Source of the DNA: Flavobacteriales bacterium UBA4466 | GTDB lineage: Bacteria; Bacteroidota; Bacteroidia; Flavobacteriales_D; Crocinitomicaceae | Direction of reading: 5' to 3' | NCBI GenBank assembly: GCA_905182335.1 | Contig: CAJJBE010000002.1 | Coordinates: 218,501-282,500, forward strand | DNA: 64,000 nt | Part shown: piece after piece, positions 51,279 to 60,126 of the stretch | How the letters are laid out: each line of letters begins with the position of its first letter | Numbering within the stretch: position 1 is the stretch's first letter | Position numbers and translations under genes: made by a program | Notes under the pieces: model-generated | The model's database searches: none | Seen by the model: the letters and a program-made list of their open reading frames with translations, nothing else | Told to the model about the DNA's origin: nothing

Positions 51279-52358
51279 ATGAAAAAGATAATAACAAAAG
51301 AATCACAGAAATTTCTAGAAAAGTATTTAAACAATGCATCTCCAACTGGCTTCGAATCAGAAGGACAAAAGATGTGGTTGGATTATATTAGACCAAATAT
51401 TGATGAGTATTTTACTGATAATTATGGATCTGTTGTAGGTGTTGTCAACCCAAAAGCCAAGTATAAAGTTGTTATTGAGGCACATGCTGATGAGATTTCT
51501 TGGTTTGTACATTACGTCAATGCAGAGGGCTTTATTTATTTAAGAAGAAATGGAGGTTCTGATCATATGATTGCTCCCTCTAAAAGAGTAAATATACATA
51601 CAGAGAAAGGAGTTGTAAAAGCTGTTTTTGGATGGCCTGCAATTCACATGCGTCACCAAAAAGAAGAAACACCAAGCATGAAAAATATTTTCTTAGATTG
51701 TGGTTGTTCTACAAAAGAAGCAGTTGAAAAAATGGGGATTCATGTTGGGTGTGTGGTAACATTTGAAGATGAGTTTATCACTTTGAACAAGAATAGATAT
51801 GTAGGTCGTGCTTTGGATAACCGTATGGGTGGATTTATGATCGCTGAGGTTGCAAGGTTATTAAAAGAACAAAAAACTAAATTACCTTTTGGATTGTACA
51901 TCGTTAATGCTGTTCAAGAAGAGGTTGGGTTGAGAGGTGCGCAAATGATCGCACAAAAAATTAAACCGGATGTTGCTATAGTTACAGATGTTTGCCACGA
52001 TACGCAGACACCTATGGTCAATAAAATTGAAAATGGTGATTTACATTCTGGTAAAGGACCGGTATTAACATATGGCCCTGCAGTTCAAAATAATTTATTA
52101 AAATTGATAATTAATGCTGCTGAAAAGAATAAAATTCCTTTCCAACGTGCTGCTGCTTCAAGAGCTACTGGAACGGATACAGATGCTTTTGCGTACTCAA
52201 ATGAAGGTGTGCCAAGCGCATTAATTTCATTACCTCTTCGATACATGCACACAACGGTGGAGATGTGTCGAAAAGAAGATGTTGAAAGTGCAATACACTT
52301 AATTCTTGAATCAGTGAAGGCAATTAAGAACAGTCAAGATTTTAGATATATTAAATAA
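51279..52358 (+). CDS. M42 family metallopeptidase (aminopeptidase)
   Basis: The 359-residue protein has the M42 co-catalytic metal site: EAHADEISWFV (His and Asp), RALDNRMGGFM (bridging Asp), VQEEVGLRGAQ (catalytic Glu and a ligand), VTDVCHDTQTP (Asp) and the final RYMHTTVEM (His). These enzymes are cytoplasmic self-compartmentalising aminopeptidases that trim peptides; endoglucanase M annotations of the family are historical. It has no signal peptide. It stands alone between two T9SS cargo genes. Confidence 0.93.
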   Translation: MKKIITKESQKFLEKYLNNASPTGFESEGQKMWLDYIRPNIDEYFTDNYGSVVGVVNPKAKYKVVIEAHADEISWFVHYVNAEGFIYLRRNGGSDHMIAPSKRVNIHTEKGVVKAVFGWPAIHMRHQKEETPSMKNIFLDCGCSTKEAVEKMGIHVGCVVTFEDEFITLNKNRYVGRALDNRMGGFMIAEVARLLKEQKTKLPFGLYIVNAVQEEVGLRGAQMIAQKIKPDVAIVTDVCHDTQTPMVNKIENGDLHSGKGPVLTYGPAVQNNLLKLIINAAEKNKIPFQRAAASRATGTDTDAFAYSNEGVPSALISLPLRYMHTTVEMCRKEDVESAIHLILESVKAIKNSQDFRYIK

Positions 52359-52426
52359 GAGTTTAATCATAATTTAAATGAAAGGCTGATAGAATAGTAA
52401 AATATCATAACTATATATATTAGACT

Positions 52427-52437
52427 AAAAAAAAAAA
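52427..52437 (+). repeat. Run of eleven A directly before the Omp28-like start codon
   Basis: Eleven consecutive As end 3 nt before the ATG at 52441. It may simply help ribosome access, since Bacteroidota rely little on Shine-Dalgarno pairing, or its length may vary by slippage. Confidence 0.5.
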
Positions 52438-52440
52438 CGT

Positions 52441-54435
52441 ATGAAAAAAATATTACTAATAGGGTTAAGCTTTACAATTGCTACAGGCCTTTTTGCTCAG
52501 TTTTCAGATGATTTTGACTCGTATACTACAGGTTCATATCTAACTGTCTCTTCTGCAGACTGGACTACATGGACTCCAGGCACAGTTGCTGAGGATGTTT
52601 TAATTTCTTCTGCAAATGCAGCAAGTGGAGCAAACTCACTTTACTTTTCATCTATTGGTGGAGGCCCTGTAGATGTTATTCTTCCATTTTCTCAAATTTA
52701 TAATTCCGGAACATTCTCTTTTGAGGCAAATTTTAATGTTGAATCAGGAAAAGGAGCTTACTTCAATTTACAAGGAACTTTAGTTCCTGCTGAAATATGG
52801 GCAATGGATTGTTTCATGTTACAGGATGGCACCATCAAACTGTCGAATCAAGGAATTCCTTACGTTACTTCAACTTACCCTATTGGGAATTGGTTTAATC
52901 TTAGAATCGATATGGATCTTACAACAAACCTTTGGGAACTATTTATTGATGATGTCTCACAAGGATCTTTTTCCAACCCAACTGGACAAATTGGCATTCT
53001 AAATTTATATCCAACAAATCCAACTACTGAGGGGGGAAATAATGAGGCAGGTTTCTTCGTAGATGATGTTCAATATCTCCATACACCAGGAGTGTTTTCG
53101 GCAGTTAATGGAGGTATGAGTTTGATAAATGCTATCGATGGAGTTGAGGGAGCAACCAGAGACGTTGTTGCTACAGCCAGAAATATTGGTACTGATGCTA
53201 TTACTTCATTTGACATTACTTATGATTATAATGGATTTTCAATTCAAGAAAGTGTAGGACCAGTAAACCTCTTATCTTTAGATACTTATGAGTATGCGTT
53301 TGCTTCATCAGTTGTCTTAGTAGCTGGTTCTAATGTAATGACTGTAACTATTTCAAATGTGAATGGTGATGGACAAGATGCTGATGCAACTGATGATTCA
53401 AAATCAATTATTATTGATCCAATTATTCCTGGCGAAGGAAAAATTGTCGTAGGAGAAGAAGGTACTGGAACATGGTGTGGGTGGTGCCCAAGAGGTACAG
53501 TTGCAATGGATGAGTTTGCTACGCTATACCCAAATCTTTGGGCTGGAATAGCCGTTCACAATGGTGACCCAATGGCCAATGCTGATTACGATGCTGCTAT
53601 TGGTGGTTTAATATCAGGATATCCAAAAGCATTAGTAGACAGAGGAGTTGAAGTTGATCCAGGAGCAATGGGAAGTGATTTTTTAACTAGGTTACAACTT
53701 GCTCCAAAAGCATTGATTTCAAATACTTCAAATTGGGATCCAGCAACACGTGTATTAGAAGTTACAGTTACTGCAGACTTCCAAGCAGTAGCAAATAGTT
53801 CTTATAAATTAGCTTGTGCAATTACTGAAGATGGAGTTACAGGAGTTGATGGGTATGATCAGTCAAATAGTTACTCTGGTGGTGCACAGGGAGTTATGGG
53901 TGGATTTGAGGCGCTTGGCAATCCAGTGCCAGCTGCTGATATGGTATATGATCATGTTGCCCGTGGAATTCAGCCTTCTTTTGCTGGTGAATCAGGATTA
54001 TTTCCAGCAGTAGTTAATGCTGGTGAGCAGTACTCAAGTACATATTTATTTACATTACCTGTAGAATGGAATATCAATAATATTCATATTATCGGATTAC
54101 TAATTGATAATACTGGGAAAATTGATAATGCTGGTAAATCTGTAGTAGCTTTTGCTGGATTAGATGATTTAAATGCTAATCCAATTCAGTCATTTAATAT
54201 CTTTCCAAATCCTACTTCAACATCTGCAACAGTAGAAATTATAATTGAACATAAATCTGAAGTTCAATTAGCTGTTTTTGATATGACGGGTAAAGAAGTT
54301 GCATCTAGATATTACGGAACATTGAATACAACTTCAACAGTTAGTATGAATACGTCTTCTTTCGAAGCTGGAGTTTATATTGTTGAGTTAACAATAGACA
54401 ATATTAAAATGACAAAGAGATTAATTATTAAATAA
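52441..54435 (+). CDS. Omp28-like secreted protein with T9SS type A sorting domain
   Basis: The 664-residue protein begins with a signal peptide (residues 1-20, GLFAQ). A concanavalin-like LamG-type region follows (FSFEANFNVESGKGAYFNL, IGILNLYP), then a spacer beta domain, then an Omp28-type thioredoxin-like domain around residue 340: EEGTGTWCGWCPRGTVAMDEF carries a CxxC pair, followed by AVHNGDPMANADYD. The C-terminal ~80 residues, FNIFPNPTSTSATVEI ... LAVFDMTGKEVA ... FEAGVYIVELTIDNIKMTKRLIIK, form a standard type A T9SS signal. The CxxC suggests a redox or ligand-binding role on the cell surface, which is unproven. A terminator follows. Confidence 0.88.
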   Translation: MKKILLIGLSFTIATGLFAQFSDDFDSYTTGSYLTVSSADWTTWTPGTVAEDVLISSANAASGANSLYFSSIGGGPVDVILPFSQIYNSGTFSFEANFNVESGKGAYFNLQGTLVPAEIWAMDCFMLQDGTIKLSNQGIPYVTSTYPIGNWFNLRIDMDLTTNLWELFIDDVSQGSFSNPTGQIGILNLYPTNPTTEGGNNEAGFFVDDVQYLHTPGVFSAVNGGMSLINAIDGVEGATRDVVATARNIGTDAITSFDITYDYNGFSIQESVGPVNLLSLDTYEYAFASSVVLVAGSNVMTVTISNVNGDGQDADATDDSKSIIIDPIIPGEGKIVVGEEGTGTWCGWCPRGTVAMDEFATLYPNLWAGIAVHNGDPMANADYDAAIGGLISGYPKALVDRGVEVDPGAMGSDFLTRLQLAPKALISNTSNWDPATRVLEVTVTADFQAVANSSYKLACAITEDGVTGVDGYDQSNSYSGGAQGVMGGFEALGNPVPAADMVYDHVARGIQPSFAGESGLFPAVVNAGEQYSSTYLFTLPVEWNINNIHIIGLLIDNTGKIDNAGKSVVAFAGLDDLNANPIQSFNIFPNPTSTSATVEIIIEHKSEVQLAVFDMTGKEVASRYYGTLNTTSTVSMNTSSFEAGVYIVELTIDNIKMTKRLIIK

Positions 54436-54454
54436 TTGAAATCTATTTAAATTT

Positions 54455-54485
54455 AAAAGGGCGGCATCTGTCGCCCTTTTCTTTG
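54455..54485 (+). terminator. Terminator of the Omp28-like gene
   Basis: A 9-bp stem (aaaagggcg at 54455-54463, cgccctttt at 54472-54480) with an 8-nt loop is followed by a T-rich tail, 19 nt after the stop codon. The tail TTTG (54482-54485) may also serve as the -33 box of the next gene. Confidence 0.85.
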
Positions 54486-54516
54486 CTAGAAACTCAAATA
54501 AAAATAGGTACTTTTA
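54482..54516 (+). promoter_or_regulatory. Candidate promoter of the two-helix membrane protein gene
   Basis: TTTG (54482-54485) and TACTTTTA (54509-54516, one base off TAnnTTTG) are 23 nt apart, and the ATG follows the -7 box after only 4 nt, as at rlmH, menA and the GT9 gene. Confidence 0.4.
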
Positions 54517-54520
54517 CAGT

Positions 54521-55096
54521 ATGAAATGGATAGGGAAGCGCATTAGCTTTGTTGAAGAAAAGAATAAAACAACAATTATTATTTATCCAGAAGATTTGGC
54601 TTGGGTAAAAGCAGTAATGGGGGCGTGGGTTGCAATGTGGCTTACAATTGGAGCAGTTATTACTTGGGCTTATTTTAAGCTAGCCTTATCTAAGCAAGAG
54701 AATATAATTTTAATTGTATTTATGGCGTTCTGGCTGTATTTTGCAGTCAAGGTCATTCGATCTTTTTTCTGGCTACTTTGGGGTAGAGAGCTTATTAAAA
54801 TAGATGAGGTTTCAGTTTCGTATAAGAGGTCTATCAAAGGCTACGGTAAGGCTGGTATTTACTATATCGAAAATATACTTAAAATCAGAGTGGTTGAAGT
54901 TGAACCGAATTCCATTCAATCTATTTGGGAGAAATCGCCTTGGATAAAAGGAGGGGAACGAATTGAATTTGAGCATAAAGATAAGGCGATTCTTTTCGGT
55001 AGAAAAATAAATCATCAAGATACGAAGCTATTATTTAGATTGATATCAAAGCGAGTTGATGAACAATCGAGAAAGCTTAATAAGGTAAATCAGTAA
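54521..55096 (+). CDS. Unrecognised membrane protein with two transmembrane helices
   Basis: I do not recognise the family. The 191-residue protein has a polar start (MKWIGKRISFVEEKNKTTI), two helices (about residues 34-53 and 60-82), and a cytoplasmic-type beta-rich C-terminal domain (about 95-175) with VSYKRSIKGYGKAGIYYIENI and FEHKDKAILFGRKI. The layout, two helices followed by a PH-like beta domain, resembles bacterial PH-domain membrane proteins, but this is only a shape comparison. It is convergent with a GNAT gene, overlapping it by 7 nt. Confidence 0.75.
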   Translation: MKWIGKRISFVEEKNKTTIIIYPEDLAWVKAVMGAWVAMWLTIGAVITWAYFKLALSKQENIILIVFMAFWLYFAVKVIRSFFWLLWGRELIKIDEVSVSYKRSIKGYGKAGIYYIENILKIRVVEVEPNSIQSIWEKSPWIKGGERIEFEHKDKAILFGRKINHQDTKLLFRLISKRVDEQSRKLNKVNQ

Positions 55097-55524
55097 ATTT
55101 TCTCCATCAGATAATGCTGTAAAACATCAAATAACTTATAGCTCTTATCGATTTTTGTATATCCTAATTTCAAATAGAAATCTACTGCATATTCACGAGC
55201 ATGAAGAATCATTTTTGTGTTACCTCCGTTTTCCGAGTGAACCTCTAAGGCATTCATAATTAATTTACCAAACCCCTTTCCTCTACTTTCGGTGTTAACT
55301 GCAACAAAGCGTACCTGTGAGATTCCTTCTCCACTTTTATCTAGTCTCGCAATTGCACGTATAATTTTATTTTCGTACAATGCAAAATGCTGACCTGCTA
55401 AGTCCCCGTCATTTCTTTCACTACCGAGCGGTTGATTCAGTGGCTTGCGTAAAATATTATAGCGCATGTTATAATAGTCATCCCACTCCTTGGGAGTTAT
55501 TGGTTTTCGAATTTCAATTTTCAT
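55090..55524 (-). CDS. GNAT family N-acetyltransferase (ElaA-like)
   Basis: The 144-residue protein has the acetyl-CoA loop VNTESRGKGFGKLIMNAL (R-x-x-G-x-G) at about residues 74-91 and, before it, YNMRYNILRKPLNQPLGSERND, a segment typical of the ElaA-like GNAT group. The substrate is unknown. Its start overlaps the end of the CoA-transferase gene by 4 nt. Confidence 0.87.
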   Translation of the reverse strand: MKIEIRKPITPKEWDDYYNMRYNILRKPLNQPLGSERNDGDLAGQHFALYENKIIRAIARLDKSGEGISQVRFVAVNTESRGKGFGKLIMNALEVHSENGGNTKMILHAREYAVDFYLKLGYTKIDKSYKLFDVLQHYLMEKIY

Positions 55525-56573
55525 TTGAATACTACGGATGTGATACGTGATGTTTCAACACCATCAATCAATTCTTTACGAATTAATTCTTGAGCTTCAG
55601 GTGCTTTAAATACTTCTTCCAAATCGTTGACTTTCCCGGCTGGCACGTTCAGAACGCTTAGCTTATCTAATATATCAGAAGTTGTCCGGTCATTTATTTG
55701 TTCTTGCAAAATTTTCTGTAAAATAGTTCTATTATTAACACGTTTTTGATTCGTCTTAAATCGATCATCCAAGGGAATATTTTTAAGTTGTAAAGCGGAA
55801 CAGAGCTTATTAAAATGTGTATTTGAACCAATTGCAAATGTGATTAAATCACCACTCTTAGTAGTAAAAAGCTCTCCATATGGAGCAATGTTAGGATGTA
55901 GACTTCCTATTCGCTGAGGAATATGGTTTCCCATTAAATAATTACTACTTTGATTTGACAAACTGCTCAATGCTGCATCATAAAGCGATACACTAACAGA
56001 AGTACCTTTTCCTGTTTTTACACGGTTTAGTAATCCTAAAAGGATAGCTTCTTTTAAATGGTGAGCTGCTAGAATGTCAATCATCGCAATAGGCATTTTT
56101 ACAGGGCCACTTTCTGGTGTTCCATTCATTGACATGAATCCAGATTCAGCTTGTAATATTAAATCATAAGCCACGCGACCATTGTTTTCACCATAGCCAT
56201 TAATTTTCCCAATTATTAAGGAAGGATTAATCTCGTGAAGAGTTTTGTCAAGTATATTGAGCTTTAAATCATCACCTTTTTTGAAATTGGTAATTAATAT
56301 ATCTGCGTCTGAAATTAAATCAAGAAATGCAGAATGATCAGAATCCAGGTTTAAATCTAGTTTTATATAATCTTTATTATAATTGACACTTGAAAAGTAA
56401 GCTGAAATAGGACTTGCAGAATCCTCAGAAGGCAACTTCCAAGTTCTAGTTACATCAGCATGTTTAGGGTGTTCAATTTTAGTAACTTTCGCACCTAACT
56501 CTGCAAAGTATGTACCTACAGATGGTCCTGCTAATACTGAACTAGCATCAATTACCTTTAGTTCTTTAAGCAT
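55521..56573 (-). CDS. Family III (CaiB/BaiF) CoA transferase
   Basis: The 350-residue protein matches family III CoA transferases: DASSVLAGPSVGTYFAELGAKVTKIEHP at the N-terminus, NYNKDYIKLDLN, ADILITNFKKGD, YDLILQAESGFMSMNG, and PIAMIDILAAHHLKEAILLGLL with the Asp expected to form the glutamyl/aspartyl-CoA intermediate. It moves CoA between carboxylic acids; the acyl partners are not indicated. It lies 3 nt after a lipoprotein gene and overlaps a GNAT gene, so the three form an operon. Confidence 0.88.
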   Translation of the reverse strand: MLKELKVIDASSVLAGPSVGTYFAELGAKVTKIEHPKHADVTRTWKLPSEDSASPISAYFSSVNYNKDYIKLDLNLDSDHSAFLDLISDADILITNFKKGDDLKLNILDKTLHEINPSLIIGKINGYGENNGRVAYDLILQAESGFMSMNGTPESGPVKMPIAMIDILAAHHLKEAILLGLLNRVKTGKGTSVSVSLYDAALSSLSNQSSNYLMGNHIPQRIGSLHPNIAPYGELFTTKSGDLITFAIGSNTHFNKLCSALQLKNIPLDDRFKTNQKRVNNRTILQKILQEQINDRTTSDILDKLSVLNVPAGKVNDLEEVFKAPEAQELIRKELIDGVETSRITSVVFK

Positions 56574-56576
56574 GAA

Positions 56577-56894
56577 TTATTTTCCTATTGACCAATGAAT
56601 ATATTGATCAACTAAAGCTGTTTGACTTTCATCTAATTTAGATTTTTTAGCCATATCTGGAAGAATATTAGCCCATTGCGCTTCGCTATAATCAGTGACT
56701 GTCTTAAGTTTATGGTAACGGTGACATTTTTCTTCATAAATAACTTTTCCTTCAGCGGTTTCTGCAGAAGGCATTGCTAATACTGCTTCAGTTTTTGCTT
56801 CAGTCCCAGTGACGGTTTCTATTACTTCCGTTGTTTTTGGAGAACAAGAAATGATAAATAAACTTACTCCAATAAATAATATGAGTTTTTTCAT
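56577..56894 (-). CDS. Cytochrome c-like lipoprotein with degenerate heme motif (CHRYH)
   Basis: The 105-residue protein has a lipoprotein signal (MKKLILFIGVSLFIISC, Cys17 as lipidation site), an Ala/Glu/Thr-rich linker, and a cytochrome c-like domain (EGKVIYEEKCHRYHKLKTVT, EAQWANILPDMAKKSKLDE, VDQYI). A mono-heme cytochrome would have CxxCH at residues 57-61; here it is C57-H-R-Y60-H61, with a TAC codon in place of TGC or TGT. The likely axial Met (Met81 in LPDMA) is kept. Either heme is held by one thioether bond, or the protein has lost heme. It lies 3 nt upstream of the CoA transferase gene. Confidence 0.8.
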   Translation of the reverse strand: MKKLILFIGVSLFIISCSPKTTEVIETVTGTEAKTEAVLAMPSAETAEGKVIYEEKCHRYHKLKTVTDYSEAQWANILPDMAKKSKLDESQTALVDQYIHWSIGK

Positions 56895-56936
56895 TAAATT
56901 TTCTTTTTATCGAAGATACTAAAAGATGTCGTTAGT

Positions 56937-56944
56937 TATATTTG
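56937..56944 (+). promoter_or_regulatory. Candidate -7 element (TATATTTG) of tex
   Basis: TATATTTG is a perfect TAnnTTTG match 17 nt before the tex ATG. A -33 box was not recognised. Confidence 0.4.
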
Positions 56945-56961
56945 AGGTACAATAGAAAATT

Positions 56962-59070
56962 ATGATTCAAGTAGACTTTATCAAAAAGATGAATGGGCTT
57001 CCAGTAAAATCAATCAAGAATGTTTTGAGTCTCTTGGAAGATGATGCGACAATTCCATTTATTTCAAGATATAGAAAAGAAATGACAGGTGGAATGGATG
57101 AGGTTCAAGTTGGAACTATTCGGGATGAAGGAAAAAGATTTGATGATGTGATTTCTAGGCAAAAAACCATAATCTCTGCCATTTATGAGCAGGGTAAACT
57201 GACAACTAATTTAAGTAATTCCATAGAGTCATGTTTTGATTTAACCTTATTAGAAGATCTTTATTTGCCTTATAAAGTTAAACGTTTAACCAAAGGAGAG
57301 AAAGCGAGGAAACTTGGTCTTGAGCCTTTGGCTAAAATGATAATGTCACAAAGAGGGGGTAGTCCTATTCAAATGTCTAGTCCCTTTTTGAAGGGTGATG
57401 TTGTAGATGAAGATGCTGCAATTGGAGGTGCAAAAGATATCATGGCTGAGTGGATTAATGAAAATACAAGTTTACGTGCTAATTTAAGACAACTTTTCGA
57501 ACGCAAATCAACATTGAAATCAAAACTTGTAAAAGGAAAAGACAGTGAAGGTGAAAAGTATAAGGATTACTTTGATCATTCAGAATCATTGAGTCGTTGC
57601 GCATCCCATAGATTTCTGGCATTATATAGAGCAAACAGAGAAGGATTTGTTTCTTTAAAAGCACGCCCAGAAGATGAAGATGCGCTAGATGAAATTGAGC
57701 GTTTCTTTGTTAAAGGAAATGATGAGTGTGGACTTTTAGTTCAGGAGGCTTGTAGTGAGGCTTATAAAAGATTACTCCGACCTTCATTAGAAAATGAGGT
57801 GTTGAATATAGCGAAATATCGAGCGGATAAGGAAGCAATTTCTGTTTTCACAAAAAATCTGAGACAATTATTACTTGCCCCACCTTTAGGAGCTAAACGT
57901 ATTCTTGCAATTGACCCTGGATTCAGAACTGGATGTAAGGTTGTTTGTATTGATGAACATGGTGCTTTACTGACAAATGCAACAATTTTCCCTCACCCTC
58001 CACAAAAAGAAAAGGCAAAAGCAGAAGCGAAGATTTCACAATTGGTAGAGTCTTATAAAATTGATACGATAGCTATTGGTGATGGAACCGCAGGTAGAGA
58101 GACGGAACGATTCGTAAAGCATATCCGTTTTAATAGAGATATTGAAGTTTATGTTGTTCGAGAAGATGGAGCATCTATTTATTCAGCAAGTTCAATTGCA
58201 CGTAAAGAGTTTCCTGATTACGATGTTACAGTGCGCGGCTCTGTTTCAATCGGACGTAGGTTGATGGATCCATTAGCGGAGTTGGTGAAAATTGATCCAA
58301 AATCTGTTGGAGTAGGTCAATATCAGCATGAGGTAAATCAACTATTATTAAAAGAGTCTTTAGATGATGTTGTAGTTTCTTGTGTAAATACTGTTGGTGT
58401 AGACGTGAATACAGCTTCCGCATATTTACTTAGCTATATATCTGGGCTAGGTGCTACTATTGCTGAGAATATAGTACAGTATCGAAATGAAAATGGTAAG
58501 ATTAAATCAAGGGCTGAACTGAAAAAGGTTAAACGTTTTGGTGATAAAGCATTTGAACAATCTGCAGGGTTTATTCGTATTCAAGATGGTGAAAACCCCT
58601 TGGACAATTCTTCTGTTCATCCGGAAAGTTATGATTTCGTAAAAAGAATAGCCGCCTTTTATAGGATTAAACTGGAGGATTTAGTCGGTAATTCAGAGTT
58701 ATTATCAGAACTGAAACAAGCTGATTTTCCTGAGGTGGATAAATACACATTTGATGATGTAATTTCTGAATTGAAAAAGCCTGTTCGAGATCCGCGTGAG
58801 AAAGTAAAAGTCTTAGAGTTTGATTATCGTTTAAAAACGATTAGTGATGTTGTTATTGGAATGACATTGACGGGTATCGTTACTAATGTGACAAATTTTG
58901 GAGCCTTTGTAAATATTGGGATTAAAGAAAATGGATTAATTCATAAATCGAATTTGGCGGATACTTATGTTGAAGATCCTTCACAATTTATTTCCTTACA
59001 TGAACACGTAGATGTTAAAGTCCTAGAGTTAGATGTTCAAAGAAAACGGATAGGATTAAAAAAGGTATAG
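56962..59070 (+). CDS. tex: Tex-family RNA-binding transcription accessory protein
   Basis: The 702-residue protein is a nearly full-length Tex. It has an N-terminal helical region (ISRYRKEMTGGMDEVQV, LTLLEDLYLPYKVKR), a YqgF-like RNase H fold (ILAIDPGFRTGCKVVCIDEHG, IAIGDGTAGRETERFV), helix-hairpin-helix motifs (SYISGLGATIAENIVQYRNENGKI, FEQSAGFIRI), and a C-terminal S1 RNA-binding domain (about 632-702, GMTLTGIVTNVTNFGAFVNIGI). Tex/Spt6-like proteins act in transcription and RNA metabolism, and in some bacteria in stress and virulence gene expression. It is a single gene. Confidence 0.95.
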   Translation: MIQVDFIKKMNGLPVKSIKNVLSLLEDDATIPFISRYRKEMTGGMDEVQVGTIRDEGKRFDDVISRQKTIISAIYEQGKLTTNLSNSIESCFDLTLLEDLYLPYKVKRLTKGEKARKLGLEPLAKMIMSQRGGSPIQMSSPFLKGDVVDEDAAIGGAKDIMAEWINENTSLRANLRQLFERKSTLKSKLVKGKDSEGEKYKDYFDHSESLSRCASHRFLALYRANREGFVSLKARPEDEDALDEIERFFVKGNDECGLLVQEACSEAYKRLLRPSLENEVLNIAKYRADKEAISVFTKNLRQLLLAPPLGAKRILAIDPGFRTGCKVVCIDEHGALLTNATIFPHPPQKEKAKAEAKISQLVESYKIDTIAIGDGTAGRETERFVKHIRFNRDIEVYVVREDGASIYSASSIARKEFPDYDVTVRGSVSIGRRLMDPLAELVKIDPKSVGVGQYQHEVNQLLLKESLDDVVVSCVNTVGVDVNTASAYLLSYISGLGATIAENIVQYRNENGKIKSRAELKKVKRFGDKAFEQSAGFIRIQDGENPLDNSSVHPESYDFVKRIAAFYRIKLEDLVGNSELLSELKQADFPEVDKYTFDDVISELKKPVRDPREKVKVLEFDYRLKTISDVVIGMTLTGIVTNVTNFGAFVNIGIKENGLIHKSNLADTYVEDPSQFISLHEHVDVKVLELDVQRKRIGLKKV

Positions 59071-59115
59071 GTTTATTAGCGGAACGTTCTATTACTTAAT
59101 AAGTAGGTCACAATT

Positions 59116-60126
59116 TTATAATTGACTAATTGATATAAATCCATCTTTCACAGTTAGTTTTGAATGAACATTATTCAAATAGAGTGATCCTGTACCCAAC
59201 CCTTGAGGTAAAGTGGTTTTATAATTTGCAGTTAATTGGCATATTGCGTTCAGACCAATGTTAGATTCTAGCGCTGATGTAATCCACCAAGGTATATTCA
59301 ATTCTTCCGCAATCTTAATCCATTCTTGTGTGCCACTTATCCCACCATGAAGGCTTGGTTTCAAAATGATAAACTGCGGTGATATTTGCTTTAGTAATTT
59401 TATTTTATCCGTACTTAAATGAATACCTATAAGTTCTTCATCTAGCGCAATAGGAAGTTTCGTTTTTAAGCAAAGATCTGACATTGCATTCCACTGCCCA
59501 GCTTTAATAGGTTGCTCAATAGAATGGATGTCTAATTTAGACAGTCTTGACAATTTAAACTCAGCTTCATCAGGAGTAAAAGCACCATTGGCATCAACAC
59601 GCAATGTAATTTCATCTTTTGAATAACGCTTACGAATTGATTTAAGAAGTTCTATTTCAGAATCAAAATCAATTGCACCTATCTTGATTTTTATTGTAGT
59701 GAATCCGGCCTCTAATTTTTCTTCGATTTGTTCATGCATGAATTTTGAATCACCCATCCAAACCAATCCATTAATTGGAATTTTGATATCCCCCCTCGTA
59801 AAGGCATTATCGTAAATAATTCCTTTCCCTCCATTTTTAAGATCTAAAAGAGCGGTTTCTAATCCAAATTTTATCGATGGCCAGAAGTCTAAATTCAAAT
59901 CTACATTTTTGCATAAAGATTTAAGTTTCTCCTCGTATTTTTCGAAAGAGTCAAAGTCAGGAGATAATCCTGGAATGATGCTACATTCTCCAACACCAAA
60001 AACTTCAGGTGTATCTGTTTCCCAAACTTCAATAAACCACGCATGCTTTTCTGTTAAGACACCTCGACTTGTTCCGCTTGGTTGTTTAAACTGAAACGTA
60101 TTCTTTGAAAACTTAGCAGTGATCAT
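59116..60126 (-). CDS. menC: o-Succinylbenzoate synthase (enolase superfamily, MenC)
   Basis: The 336-residue protein has the enolase-superfamily active site: TTIKIKIGA (Lys-x-Lys), LRVDANGAF (Asp), SIEQPI (Glu), ALDEELIG (Asp) and FIILKPSLHGG (Lys). The closing GLGTGSLYLNN is typical of MenC in Bacteroidota. It dehydrates SHCHC to o-succinylbenzoate in menaquinone synthesis. Its ATG overlaps the end of menA by 4 nt, and the pairing supports MenC over an Ala-Glu epimerase. Confidence 0.93.
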   Translation of the reverse strand: MITAKFSKNTFQFKQPSGTSRGVLTEKHAWFIEVWETDTPEVFGVGECSIIPGLSPDFDSFEKYEEKLKSLCKNVDLNLDFWPSIKFGLETALLDLKNGGKGIIYDNAFTRGDIKIPINGLVWMGDSKFMHEQIEEKLEAGFTTIKIKIGAIDFDSEIELLKSIRKRYSKDEITLRVDANGAFTPDEAEFKLSRLSKLDIHSIEQPIKAGQWNAMSDLCLKTKLPIALDEELIGIHLSTDKIKLLKQISPQFIILKPSLHGGISGTQEWIKIAEELNIPWWITSALESNIGLNAICQLTANYKTTLPQGLGTGSLYLNNVHSKLTVKDGFISISQL

